From positions 1 to 64,000 of the forward strand of contig NZ_BCVE01000022.1 in the NCBI RefSeq assembly GCF_001591585.1: a DNA stretch of 64,000 nt, in the 5' to 3' direction. The DNA comes from Niallia circulans NBRC 13626. GTDB lineage: Bacteria; Bacillota; Bacilli; Bacillales; Cytobacillaceae. The translations under genes and the position numbers were made by a program. Below the pieces are notes generated by a model. It ran no database searches. It was not told the origin of the DNA and worked only from the letters and a program-made list of their open reading frames with translations. Positions 36,569-45,008 of the stretch are shown here, piece after piece. How positions within the stretch are numbered: position 1 is the stretch's first letter; every line of letters starts with the position of its first letter.

Positions 36569-37729
36569 TTATGCTCCTGCTGGTTCAGGTTGTGGAATAT
36601 CTAATGTGTAAATTTCAGCTACTTTATTATCACGTGGTTTACCGAAAGCGAAAGTCTTCGCAATGTGTAAATTACAATCTTCAAGGGCTAATGTTTGATC
36701 ATATTCCTTTACTTCAATTCCACCACCACGGTAAGCATCATAACGATCAGTTACAAATGCAATAACTTCTCCGGCTGTTGCGAATAATGATGTGATGATT
36801 TTGAAATCAAACGGAACGTTTGTAATAAATGCGCCTTGTGCATTTCGAGTAGTGAATTTCGCACGTAATTTCCATGAATCAGTTGGATTGATAATTAGAG
36901 CTACTTTGCCATCTACATTCAACGGTTTTCCATTTTGTTTAACAGATAGTAATTCACCGATTCCAGCGAATTCCTCAATAATTTTCCCGTCATCCGCTAA
37001 TGTTAATGAACCTGCTACAGTTTTCTTAGCATGGCCATCTGTTGGATCAACAGCTGCTTGTAAGTCACGAATTAGACCAATAGGTTCATGTTTTGTTGGA
37101 CCCGCACCATTAATTACAGCAGACTCTATAGCTACAGCGTATGTTTCTGTAATTTGAGCTTGTACGTATGCTTTTACCCATGCTGGGCCGAATTTCGCAA
37201 GATCTTTTGGTAATACAACGAACGCTGTTAATTTAGATTGAGCGATGTTTTCTTGTTTGAACACCGCATCTAGTTGTCCTTTGATATCACCAAAGATTGG
37301 TCCCCATACAGCAGCACCTTCATACTCAGATGTGATGGTTGTTAAAGTAACCGTCCCTAAGTTTTGGAAGTTAATAACTGATAGTAAAGGATGTTCTGTT
37401 CTAAGATCATCATAAATGCGTTCAACGATTGTTTCTGGTAGAACTAATTCGTCTGTAAATCCATCTGATTTTACAACTGCATTGAAAAATGTACGTTCTT
37501 CCGTAGTCATTACATCAGCACCACGGTTTGCTAAAACTACTTGATCAACTGTATTAGCAGCAACTTGATTAGTAATTTGTGTTGTTAATGAGTTTACTAA
37601 TGCATCTTGCATTGCTATCCACGCTGTTTCAACTTGTTCCGGTGTAGATTCTTCATTCTTAACTACATTCGCATAATTTAATTTAGCTTCCTCGTAATTC
37701 TCTGTATGGTTGTTTAATTTAATTGTCAT
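36569..37729 (-). CDS. Major capsid protein (HK97 fold)
   Basis: 386 residues. HK97-type capsid with an N-terminal scaffold-like helix (1-100), the E-loop and P-domain region (PLLSVINFQNLGTVTLTTIT, GAAVWGPIFGDIKGQLD) and A-domain (ESAVINGAGPTKHEPIGLI). The N-terminal region is probably removed by the adjacent ClpP-type protease. GGAGG precedes ATG. Confidence 0.9.
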   Translation of the reverse strand: MTIKLNNHTENYEEAKLNYANVVKNEESTPEQVETAWIAMQDALVNSLTTQITNQVAANTVDQVVLANRGADVMTTEERTFFNAVVKSDGFTDELVLPETIVERIYDDLRTEHPLLSVINFQNLGTVTLTTITSEYEGAAVWGPIFGDIKGQLDAVFKQENIAQSKLTAFVVLPKDLAKFGPAWVKAYVQAQITETYAVAIESAVINGAGPTKHEPIGLIRDLQAAVDPTDGHAKKTVAGSLTLADDGKIIEEFAGIGELLSVKQNGKPLNVDGKVALIINPTDSWKLRAKFTTRNAQGAFITNVPFDFKIITSLFATAGEVIAFVTDRYDAYRGGGIEVKEYDQTLALEDCNLHIAKTFAFGKPRDNKVAEIYTLDIPQPEPAGA

Positions 37730-37750
37730 ATATAATACCTCCGTTTTATA

Positions 37751-38518
37751 TTAAAAAAGGAACCCTTTACGCTTGTTAGTCGGTTGTACCGGATTAGGCG
37801 TTGGTTCCTCTTTTTTTTGATTTTTTAATTGTTTTAATTCGTTTTCTAAATTTGCATTTTGAGCTCGTAGGTTCGCAATTTCATCAGCTTTATTTCCTTC
37901 CACAGATGATGCAGATGACGTAGCAAAGCCAATTTCAACAGCTTTTGAAGCACTAAACCAAGTTTCAGCGTCAACCTTTTTACGAATTTCCGCTCTGTCA
38001 ACATTAGCTTTAGTCATATAGATATCTATGATTCCTTCTTCTAACTCTTCTAATAAATCTGCTTCACTTCGGAAATCTCCCTTAGCTCCCCAAACACCAC
38101 TAGAAGCTTCGTGAATCATAAACATAGAACCTAGACCCATAACCAATTCATCAGCTGCCATCGCAATTACTGATGCTGCTGAACAAGCCCATCCATCAAT
38201 ATAAACTTTAATTTTTGCGCCTGTTTCTTTTTTGTAACTCATTAGGCGATTGTAAATAGCGATACCATCAAATGCGCTACCTCCTGGTGAATTCAATCGG
38301 ATTTCTATGTTATTGGTACCAGCTTCTTTCAAAGCATTATCAATATCTACCGCAGAAGTCCAATTTTCATTCCACCACGATTCTCCAATCACTCCATAAA
38401 TAGTTAACTCCGTTACAGCTTTTTCACTATCATGCTTTACTGCAAAATTATGCGGAACAGCTTTTAACTCTTCATCAAATTGAGTGTTTTTATAGTTAAA
38501 TAGACGTTTTACTTTCAT
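37751..38518 (-). CDS. Prohead maturation protease (ClpP/S14 type)
   Basis: 255 residues. ClpP-like fold with the oxyanion strand RLNSPGGSAFDGIAIYN, nucleophile in GWACSAASVIAMAADE and catalytic His in MFMIHEASSGVWG. It cleaves the capsid precursor and itself inside the prohead. A coiled-coil C-terminus (ANLENELKQLKNQKKEE) may act as internal scaffold. Overlaps the portal gene by 4 nt. Confidence 0.9.
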   Translation of the reverse strand: MKVKRLFNYKNTQFDEELKAVPHNFAVKHDSEKAVTELTIYGVIGESWWNENWTSAVDIDNALKEAGTNNIEIRLNSPGGSAFDGIAIYNRLMSYKKETGAKIKVYIDGWACSAASVIAMAADELVMGLGSMFMIHEASSGVWGAKGDFRSEADLLEELEEGIIDIYMTKANVDRAEIRKKVDAETWFSASKAVEIGFATSSASSVEGNKADEIANLRAQNANLENELKQLKNQKKEEPTPNPVQPTNKRKGFLF

Positions 38519-39654
38519 TCATTCTCACCTCCTTTAACCGCTTCGGTAGTCTGATAGTTCTTAGTGATAACGAACTTGTCCAATTCCGGATCATCGGATT
38601 CTTCATATCCTGCCTCTTTCCTTAGTTCATTCCGTGAAAAGCCACCGGAAGCAACCAGCTTATCAAAGGACTCAGCAATTTCAAAAATGCTGCTATACGC
38701 AATAAACCTAGCTTCAACTTTTGAACCAGCTAAATGCTCTTTTTTTGTAAAAAGCTTTGCATTAAGTTCATCTTGTATTTTCCTTAGTAAAGGACTTATA
38801 CAAAACTTTACATAAGCTTTAATAGCTGTTTCATATTCCGCTAGTTCTCCATGTATCAATGCATTAGGAATACCTAATATATTGGCCACATCATCAATTA
38901 AGGATCTTTTTAATTTCGTTAATTCATCGATTGGCTGCCCTTTTGTTTCTCCACTTGCAACTTCTTCATACTCAAAACCTTTTAGTTTTGGAACAAGCGC
39001 AATGGAATTATTTTTAAATGAATTAAATAATTTATCGATGAAGTTTTGTAATTTGGTTCTATTTTCTTTTGTGAGTTGCTGGGTCGAGTCAATTCCAACC
39101 ATTCCTCGAATTTGATAATTTCTAAGAGCAATTTCAAGCATCCTACTAAATAAATTAGCGTAGTCATCAAACATCCCATCAGTAAACTTTGACAATTTTT
39201 CATTGTTGTGAGTTAAATAAATAACTTCATCCATTTGATATGTTCGTTGAAAGGTGTACCCCTTCACCATCACATTGCTAAATGTATCAGGATAAACAGC
39301 AAATTCATTCCTGGTGAAATCATCTGCAATTAAAAAATCATCACTATCAGTCTTGATTACTAATATTTCGTTTTCATCGATCAACCTATAAGTGAAATCC
39401 TGCCAAAAATCAGCAGCACTCTGATCAGTATTCGGTCTAACGTTAAATAAATAATGCCAATTATTTAACTGTCGCTTTCCGTTTTCTATAAAACGAAAGT
39501 CTGATTGGCTGATTGTGCGAGCGATAAAATTAATGCATGTTTCCAGCGCCATCTTTTTTAAATAAGCTCTTTGAGTTGTTTCATCAAGTAATTCAAGGTC
39601 AAACATCCATGACAGCTCACTATTGCGTTTTAATACCGAATCGAAAAATCCCAT
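38515..39654 (-). CDS. Portal protein (HK97 family)
   Basis: 379 residues. The motif WHYLFNVRPNTDQSAADFWQ, the central LIDDVANILGIPNALIHGEL and FCISPLLRKIQDELNAKLF are typical of HK97-type portals. It forms the dodecameric DNA entry ring and docks with terminase. Preceded by GGGAGGGGGG. Confidence 0.9.
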   Translation of the reverse strand: MGFFDSVLKRNSELSWMFDLELLDETTQRAYLKKMALETCINFIARTISQSDFRFIENGKRQLNNWHYLFNVRPNTDQSAADFWQDFTYRLIDENEILVIKTDSDDFLIADDFTRNEFAVYPDTFSNVMVKGYTFQRTYQMDEVIYLTHNNEKLSKFTDGMFDDYANLFSRMLEIALRNYQIRGMVGIDSTQQLTKENRTKLQNFIDKLFNSFKNNSIALVPKLKGFEYEEVASGETKGQPIDELTKLKRSLIDDVANILGIPNALIHGELAEYETAIKAYVKFCISPLLRKIQDELNAKLFTKKEHLAGSKVEARFIAYSSIFEIAESFDKLVASGGFSRNELRKEAGYEESDDPELDKFVITKNYQTTEAVKGGENE

Positions 39655-39675
39655 TTTACATATTCACCCCCCTCC

Positions 39676-41388
39676 CTAAAAATTCAAGGCATCTAATGCT
39701 TCTAGCGCGTCTGTAACATCATAATCTTCTAAATCCCTTGAAGCCCAAACTCCATATAAGAACATCATAAAACCATCTGTTTTCCGCTTCACTTCTTCCT
39801 TCTTTCGATAAACTTTATTACCATTAGGAAGACGCTTAACGAGTACATTATTTGTATACCAGCGCATTAAAGGATTATCTCCAAATATCACTTGTTCGTT
39901 TTCAAAAGCAATTTCCACTCTTGGAGCTAATAAACCACTGGCAGCATCAGGATTCCGGATAACCTCAACTATAAATCCTGATGCTTCAAATAACGGTTTG
40001 AGAACATCCATCTTAAAACTATCACCTATAATTTTTTTGATGTTCCAACCTTCATCACGTTTTTTAACAAACCAATTAACTACTAAATGCGGATCCATGG
40101 TTTCAATCTTTAAGACAGACAAAAAACCATCGTTTTCCCACTCACGGATTGGAGCGAATTTCCGATGGTCCTTCTTATTGTTATTTTCAGCCTTTTCTTT
40201 ACTATAAGCATAATGTTTATCAGCAAATGGTTTACATACATATGAATGTGTTAACTCTTTAGGAATTAAGTAATTTTCATTTTTCAAGAATAGTAGACCC
40301 ATAGCAACAAAATCCCTTACAGATGCATAGTCTAAACACCCAATGCATTCTCTTCTTTTTAATTCATCTAAATCATAAGGCTGATTAGTTGCTTTAATTT
40401 TTGTCCAGGACGTTACACTCTTTTCTAAATCCACTTTAGGTAAATTCATACGCTTTGTTATGAATTCCTCATAACCATCTGGATCATGTTCCAATTTGTT
40501 GTATTGCTTTTTTACTGTTCTAAATAGCGTTTGAGCATAATCAGATAACGGCGGGTGGAATTGTGAGTTTGCCTTTTGCCACATTTCAGGATTATGCATT
40601 TCTTCCTCACTATCTAAACAACACATAAACGGAAAAAGGCCATCGTCTCTAATACTTACAGAACCATCTAGTATACTGTCTGCTCGGTCTAGAAGTTTGT
40701 CCAAAAACCCTTCCCGAACATAACCGTCAGAACCAACATAAAACACCCTTGGATGTTTTACTTTTCCTAGTCCTGATGTAAATACATTAATTACTGAAGA
40801 ATCTTCATATCGATGAATTTCTTCGAAAATAACACATCCATCTCTAAGACCGTCTTTTGTGCCGGCATTTGAAGTGTGGTATTGAAATAATGATTTAGTA
40901 TCATATGATTCGATAAGAGCTTTTTTATGGTCAAAGAATACTTTCAATCTGTCATCTTTGTCGATTGTGTTAAAAACTTCTGTGAATGACATCTTTGCTT
41001 GCTTTTCGCTGTTAGCTACAACAGAAACATTATAGTTATTTATACCATGCAGATCACTAATGAAATAATTCGCTAGTGTAGAAATTCTTCCCGTTTTCCC
41101 TCCGCCACGTCCTTCATAATCTAAATGCTCATCGAACACTAAGGAACCATCTTTGTAATATAAGAAAATAAAACAAGTTTTGAATTTCTGAGTAAGCGTA
41201 AGTGGAAAATAATATTTTTCTGTAAAAGTTATATAACTTTCAATTTGCTCACTATCGAAATACATATCGTCAGCAGTTAATATTTCGCGTTCAATCAGTT
41301 CAATTAACTTAATTCGCCGCTTATTTAAAATGATTTCTCCATTACGCCACTTACGAATATATTCATTGACATAACTATAACCAATCAA
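39676..41388 (-). CDS. Terminase large subunit
   Basis: 570 residues. The ATPase domain has a Walker A-like loop GRGGGKTGR and Walker B GCVIFEEIHRYE. The nuclease domain follows with CLDYASVRDFVAMG and KKIIGDSFKMDVL acidic residues. It drives DNA into proheads and cuts the concatemer. The start is a TTG overlapping the small subunit stop (TTGA), so translation is coupled. Confidence 0.92.
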   Translation of the reverse strand: MIGYSYVNEYIRKWRNGEIILNKRRIKLIELIEREILTADDMYFDSEQIESYITFTEKYYFPLTLTQKFKTCFIFLYYKDGSLVFDEHLDYEGRGGGKTGRISTLANYFISDLHGINNYNVSVVANSEKQAKMSFTEVFNTIDKDDRLKVFFDHKKALIESYDTKSLFQYHTSNAGTKDGLRDGCVIFEEIHRYEDSSVINVFTSGLGKVKHPRVFYVGSDGYVREGFLDKLLDRADSILDGSVSIRDDGLFPFMCCLDSEEEMHNPEMWQKANSQFHPPLSDYAQTLFRTVKKQYNKLEHDPDGYEEFITKRMNLPKVDLEKSVTSWTKIKATNQPYDLDELKRRECIGCLDYASVRDFVAMGLLFLKNENYLIPKELTHSYVCKPFADKHYAYSKEKAENNNKKDHRKFAPIREWENDGFLSVLKIETMDPHLVVNWFVKKRDEGWNIKKIIGDSFKMDVLKPLFEASGFIVEVIRNPDAASGLLAPRVEIAFENEQVIFGDNPLMRWYTNNVLVKRLPNGNKVYRKKEEVKRKTDGFMMFLYGVWASRDLEDYDVTDALEALDALNF

Positions 41389-41720
41389 ATTAAACTACCA
41401 CGCTTCGGTTGGTCATCCACAGTTGATGAAGGAGTAGGTGGAGTAGGTGGAGACGTGGTTTTTAATTTGAATTTAATTGATTTTTCTAGCGCAATCTTTT
41501 GAGCGTTGATTTTCATTTTCTCATTCATACTTGGATGACTCTTTATAAATTTTTGTTTTCCATTTTCAATAGTTATACTTACACCGTCACGATCAATCAC
41601 TTTATCACATTCTTCATCTAGTTCATGCAGCCGTATCAAGTCATTTATTTTCTTGACTTCTAGCAAATCATCGGTATCAATTCGTGATAATAATTGATTT
41701 TTTAATTCATCAAGGTTCAT
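41385..41720 (-). CDS. Terminase small subunit (P27 family)
   Basis: 111 residues. Helical N-terminus, then RDGVSITIENGKQKFIKSHP and MNEKMKINAQKIALEKSIKF, the P27-type small terminase pattern, ending in a Pro/Thr-rich tail. It recognises the packaging site and recruits the large subunit. Its upstream gap carries a GC-rich candidate cos region. Confidence 0.8.
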   Translation of the reverse strand: MNLDELKNQLLSRIDTDDLLEVKKINDLIRLHELDEECDKVIDRDGVSITIENGKQKFIKSHPSMNEKMKINAQKIALEKSIKFKLKTTSPPTPPTPSSTVDDQPKRGSLI

Positions 41721-41845
41721 ACTACCCCTCCCCCCTAGACCCCTAATGTGAAAGGCTTATTTTTTTAATATTTTTAGACGAAAGGGCCCCTATAACCGGT
41801 ATCCCCAGAGTGAAAAAAGCAAAAACTTTTGACCCGGGGGGTATA
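41721..41845. other. Candidate cos / packaging site region
   Basis: 125 nt gap between the terminase small subunit and the HNH nuclease genes. In an AT-rich genome it carries GC-rich blocks (AAAGGGCCCCTATAACCGGT at about 41781-41800 and GACCCGGGGGGT at 41831-41842). This is where cos lies in phages that use an HNH nuclease with terminase. Inference from position and composition. Confidence 0.4.
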
Positions 41846-42205
41846 TTACCATCGTTCATCATCTGCCCATTTGTTTTTCTTAATTACAAACTTCCATATT
41901 CGTCCATGCTTTTTGTTATGACAGTTAACACAAAGAGTTTCTAGGTTATCATCATCCAGTGCTAATTCTGGATAATCTTCTAACTCTTTAATGTGGTCAA
42001 CGACTAACATGATCTTCTTACGTTTTGCTTTCTCGCTGTATTCGTTTGTATCAATAGATAACTTACCTTGGCGCTTACACTCTTGGCACTCATAGTTATC
42101 ACGCTTCTTTATCCTTTCTCTCGCGCCATACTTTGGATTCTTCCACGCTGGAGAATTATAGAACTTAGCTTTCTGTTCTTTTGTTTTGTATTCAGTCACA
42201 TGCAT
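41846..42205 (-). CDS. HNH endonuclease of the packaging module
   Basis: 119 residues. Two CxxC zinc pairs (CQECKR, CVNCHNKKHG) frame the HNH core VVDHIKEL...NLETLCVNCHNKKH. In HK97-like and other cos phages such an HNH protein helps terminase nick the cos site and is needed for packaging. It overlaps the upstream gene by 14 nt. Confidence 0.88.
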   Translation of the reverse strand: MHVTEYKTKEQKAKFYNSPAWKNPKYGARERIKKRDNYECQECKRQGKLSIDTNEYSEKAKRKKIMLVVDHIKELEDYPELALDDDNLETLCVNCHNKKHGRIWKFVIKKNKWADDERW

Positions 42206-42587
42206 GACCCTTCACTCTGCGTTCTATTCTGTTAACTATAAGACCAGGCTCAACATGTTCAATTGAATAAGTTAATCCACCTGCGATAGCTTTATCTGAT
42301 TCCCAATGGAAGAATATTTCTCGGTTAAGTTCAATCTCTTCACCTTTGTAGAATACTTTCGGTACTCCTTTCTCTTCATCCAAGGTTATTTGGAGTAATG
42401 GTTGTTTATCTTCTCTAGGCAATTCAATAGTAATTGCTTTTAATCTCTTATCATCTTTTGTTTGCTTAGCTTCAAGTCTTACTGTGTAGTCATTATCTTT
42501 TGCGTCATAATCAATATAAGATACATCATAATCATTTAATAACTCCACAACCTTTTGTTTAGCTGTTTCTTTTATTTTGTTTTCCAT
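42192..42587 (-). CDS. Conserved phage protein upstream of HNH
   Basis: 131 residues, beta-rich with alternating charged strands (DVSYIDYDAKDNDYTVRLEA, VFYKGEEIELNREIFFHWES). ATG 42587 is chosen because AAGGTGAG precedes it; the longer frame to 42623 lacks such a site. Unknown function. Confidence 0.6.
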   Translation of the reverse strand: MENKIKETAKQKVVELLNDYDVSYIDYDAKDNDYTVRLEAKQTKDDKRLKAITIELPREDKQPLLQITLDEEKGVPKVFYKGEEIELNREIFFHWESDKAIAGGLTYSIEHVEPGLIVNRIERRVKGHACD

Positions 42588-42640
42588 ATATCTCACCTTT
42601 CTTTCCACAAAAAAAGCATCCACAGTAAAAATGTGAATGC

Positions 42641-42886
42641 TTAATCAGATGCTTTATCGTCATAAGGTCTATACAACTTTCTATTTTCCTCTAATGTTTC
42701 CTTAAACTTCATAACATCTTCTTTAAAGAATAATTGTGTATTACCACTTTCTTTAAAAGGCTTGATGTTCCCCCTTTTTAAGTGACTATGCATAGATTGT
42801 CTTGATAATCCTAATAAATCTAATACTTCTGGTTTGGTTAATACTTCTTCTGCAATTAAGGCTTTTAAATCAGGTGTCAGTTCCAT
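42641..42886 (-). CDS. Small HTH protein (excisionase-like fold)
   Basis: 81 residues. HTH type 17 region LTKPEVLDLLGLSRQSMHSH followed by LKRGNIKPFKESGNTQLFFK, the short wing. A late-region DNA-binding protein; regulator or packaging accessory is possible. GGAGATATAATT precedes ATG. Confidence 0.7.
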   Translation of the reverse strand: MELTPDLKALIAEEVLTKPEVLDLLGLSRQSMHSHLKRGNIKPFKESGNTQLFFKEDVMKFKETLEENRKLYRPYDDKASD

Positions 42887-42901
42887 AATTATATCTCCTT
42901 A

Positions 42902-42985
42902 CTACTTATTTTTTCTCATTATAACTATGGTTGCCGCAATAACTACTAGTGTGATTATTGTTACAACTACTGATGCTATGACCAT
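42902..42985 (-). CDS. 27-residue single-span membrane peptide
   Basis: Encoded product VIASVVVTIITLVVIAATIV flanked by MR-K residues: one membrane helix with a basic C-terminus. GGAGTG lies 8 nt before ATG. The first of several tiny membrane peptides in this block. No family recognised. Confidence 0.5.
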   Translation of the reverse strand: MVIASVVVTIITLVVIAATIVIMRKNK

Positions 42986-43023
42986 ATTATATCACTCCAT
43001 ATTTAGGTCAGAAGGCAATAGCA

Positions 43024-43233
43024 TCAACCCCTGCCTTCCTTTCTTTTTAGTATATCAGCTTTTAGAAATAATCGATCTCGCTCAAGGGTCTTAATTGGAA
43101 CTAACTTACCATTGTCGACTAGTCTTTTTATATTTTGTCTTGTGCAGCCTAATATCTCAGCAGCTTCAATTGTCCCAATTGCCTCGTTTTCAAGAAACCT
43201 TCTTAGTTCTTCCACAGATTGAATATTCACCAT
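43024..43233 (-). CDS. Small HTH DNA-binding protein
   Basis: 69 residues. HTH with AIGTIEAAEILGCTRQNIKR followed by LVDNGKLVPIKTLERDRLFL, the excisionase/MerR-type first half. Two such proteins (this and 42641) in tandem suggest a paired regulator or paralogues. TGATTT with GGGTG precedes ATG. Confidence 0.7.
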   Translation of the reverse strand: MVNIQSVEELRRFLENEAIGTIEAAEILGCTRQNIKRLVDNGKLVPIKTLERDRLFLKADILKRKEGRG

Positions 43234-43241
43234 AAATCACC

Positions 43242-43388
43242 CTATTTTTTCTTATTATCCTTGTCAGCAAGCTCTTTTTCTAATCTTGCTTTTTCGCGTT
43301 TATAATACTCTTTTCTAACTTTTGCTACTAACAGCATTACACCAACAATGACAACAGCACCAATTAATATCAAATTTACTGTTTCCAT
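43242..43388 (-). CDS. 48-residue membrane-anchored coiled peptide
   Basis: N-terminal membrane helix (VNLILIGAVVIVGVMLLVAK) then a charged helix (VRKEYYKREKARLEKELADK). No clear ribosome binding site, so support rests on composition and on being packed between neighbours. The design resembles phage spanin-like or Rz-type anchors, but this is speculative. Confidence 0.45.
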   Translation of the reverse strand: METVNLILIGAVVIVGVMLLVAKVRKEYYKREKARLEKELADKDNKKK

Positions 43389-43447
43389 AGCTTCGTGGTA
43401 TACTTAGGATTAGAACAGGGAAGCTGAACCCTTCCCCGTTCCAGAGG

Positions 43448-43594
43448 TTATTTCCTCTTTTTCTTATTAGTCATTTTCAACTTTGTTGCTTTGTTCTCTA
43501 GCTTAACTTTCGTTCCCTCGAACCAGAGTTTTCGAAAAGTTGCTATTCCAACCAGCAAAGTTGAAAATGCTGTTACATATCCTAGTATTTCCAC
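43448..43594 (-). CDS. 48-residue membrane-anchored basic peptide
   Basis: GTG start after a perfect AGGAGGTGAAAAC. N-terminal helix EILGYVTAFSTLLVGIATF then a strongly basic tail (KLKMTNKKKRK). Same architecture as its neighbour at 43242, so they may be related. Function unknown. Confidence 0.6.
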   Translation of the reverse strand: MEILGYVTAFSTLLVGIATFRKLWFEGTKVKLENKATKLKMTNKKKRK

Positions 43595-43721
43595 GTTTTC
43601 ACCTCCTTGACTTGTTAATTATATTATACCATAATCATTTACCACCGTAAACCTTTTTGATGATATTTTTGGATATTTTACATATTTTTTCTAGGATAAT
43701 CCTTATTTCTTTAAAATAAAA

Positions 43722-43741
43722 AGACATCGCAAAGGATGTCT
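43722..43741 (-). terminator. Terminator of the RCC1-repeat gene
   Basis: AGACATC (43722-43728) pairs with GATGTCT (43735-43741); the A/T-rich left side reads TTTTATTTTAA on the minus strand. Confidence 0.7.
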
Positions 43742-43751
43742 AGTTTAATAG

Positions 43752-44648
43752 CTATTCAGCTTTAAATATTGCTCCAATTCCTTCTTTTATTACAACAGGT
43801 GTAGTTATTATTCCTCCATCATCACTTAATAACTTTCCTGTATTATCTCCCCAACCGTAAACTTTACCACTTTCACCTAGGGCAATCACGAAACGATCTC
43901 CAATAACTATATCGGTAACTTTCTCTGATATGGAAACTTTCTCTGATTTAGAAATAGACCTACTTGATGTATCACCTAATCCGAGTTGTCCATAATTGTT
44001 ACTACCCCACGTATATAAATCACCATTCTTATCTAATTGATACATTGCATCATTCCCAATATATATATTAGATTGTGCTGGTTGATACTCACTAATTGGA
44101 ATTAATTTTCCGTCACTATCAATATCAATAGCATCTAAACGGTAATCAAATTGATTACCAGTTCCATCTTCTATAACAATTACTTCTACTAGATGATTTT
44201 TTTTAGATAAACCAGTTTTTGTATAACCTACTATTTGAGTAGCAAGTTCCGGATCTTTAGTAATACCAGCCTGACCATCCATTACTCCAGCATCTACACC
44301 ATCAATAGTTACTTTTATATTGCGACTATATGAAGAAGTTGTAGTTAATATCAAAGAAAATTTGGTACCATAAAAAGCAAAACTCATTTTTGCTTTCTTT
44401 CCTTTTATAGCCCCCATAGCACTATTATTCTTATATTGACCAGGATCAATATAAGGTTTCCAAGAATTATCTTTATCACTATACGAGATTAGCGAGTTTG
44501 TATCATCATACCGTTGCCAACCTTCTTCAGGTGCTGTTAATTTTTGACCAACAGTAGCAGCTTCAACTTTACTACCATTAAACGCATAGATGGATACACT
44601 AAAAATTACAATTGTTACTGCGGAAATAATCATTAATATCTTTTTCAT
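43752..44648 (-). CDS. Secreted RCC1-repeat protein (prophage accessory)
   Basis: 298 residues. Signal peptide (1-31: ILMIISAVTIVIFSVSIYAF...SKVEA). Residues about 40-175 look like a beta-sandwich binding module (MSFAFYGTKFSLILTTTSSY, VTIDGVDAGVMDGQAG). The C-terminal part holds two or three RCC1 blades (DLYTWGSNNYGQLGLGDTSS, KVYGWGDNTGK); a full propeller has seven, so it is partial or truncated by design. It has its own terminator and lies outside the structural gene order: probably a lysogenic-conversion gene. Possible extracellular binding role (inference). Confidence 0.75.
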   Translation of the reverse strand: MKKILMIISAVTIVIFSVSIYAFNGSKVEAATVGQKLTAPEEGWQRYDDTNSLISYSDKDNSWKPYIDPGQYKNNSAMGAIKGKKAKMSFAFYGTKFSLILTTTSSYSRNIKVTIDGVDAGVMDGQAGITKDPELATQIVGYTKTGLSKKNHLVEVIVIEDGTGNQFDYRLDAIDIDSDGKLIPISEYQPAQSNIYIGNDAMYQLDKNGDLYTWGSNNYGQLGLGDTSSRSISKSEKVSISEKVTDIVIGDRFVIALGESGKVYGWGDNTGKLLSDDGGIITTPVVIKEGIGAIFKAE

Positions 44649-44758
44649 TTTTCTCCTCCAAAAATTATTTCTAAGTATATTATCCTATATACAGGCATAT
44701 ATTCCTATATGAACCATTCGACTAAATACGACATATTTCTTCTTTCTCCAAAATAAAA

Positions 44759-44779
44759 AGACACCCGAATGGATGCCTT
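44759..44779 (-). terminator. Terminator of the small membrane gene
   Basis: Minus-strand hairpin AGGCATCC-ATTC-GGGTGTCT followed by TTTTATTTTGG. Confidence 0.65.
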
Positions 44780-45008
44780 AATTAAATAACATATTTATTA
44801 ACGGTTGGAACTCTTCTTTAGCTGCAACCTTAACAATGTATACTATTACAGCGATAATACCGACGATTTTAAATTTGTTATTCGGAATACGCCATATCAA
44901 AATTAATAATATAACAACAATAAGAATTGGCAGAATAGGCCCTATTAAAACATTTACCATATTTCCTACTGTATCCTTGATCACAGATGTATCAAAATTC
45001 AAACTCAT
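44778..45008 (-). CDS. Small two-helix membrane protein
   Basis: 76 residues. Soluble N-terminus (MSLNFDTSVIKDTVGNMVNV), then two helices (IGPILPILIVVILLILIW, FKIVGIIAVIVYIVKVA) and a short tail. AAAGGAGGAATGAG supports the start. Architecture resembles phage or ICE-borne small pore or TrbC-like proteins, but I cannot assign it. It lies directly downstream of the four-repeat region. Confidence 0.65.
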   Translation of the reverse strand: MSLNFDTSVIKDTVGNMVNVLIGPILPILIVVILLILIWRIPNNKFKIVGIIAVIVYIVKVAAKEEFQPLINMLFN

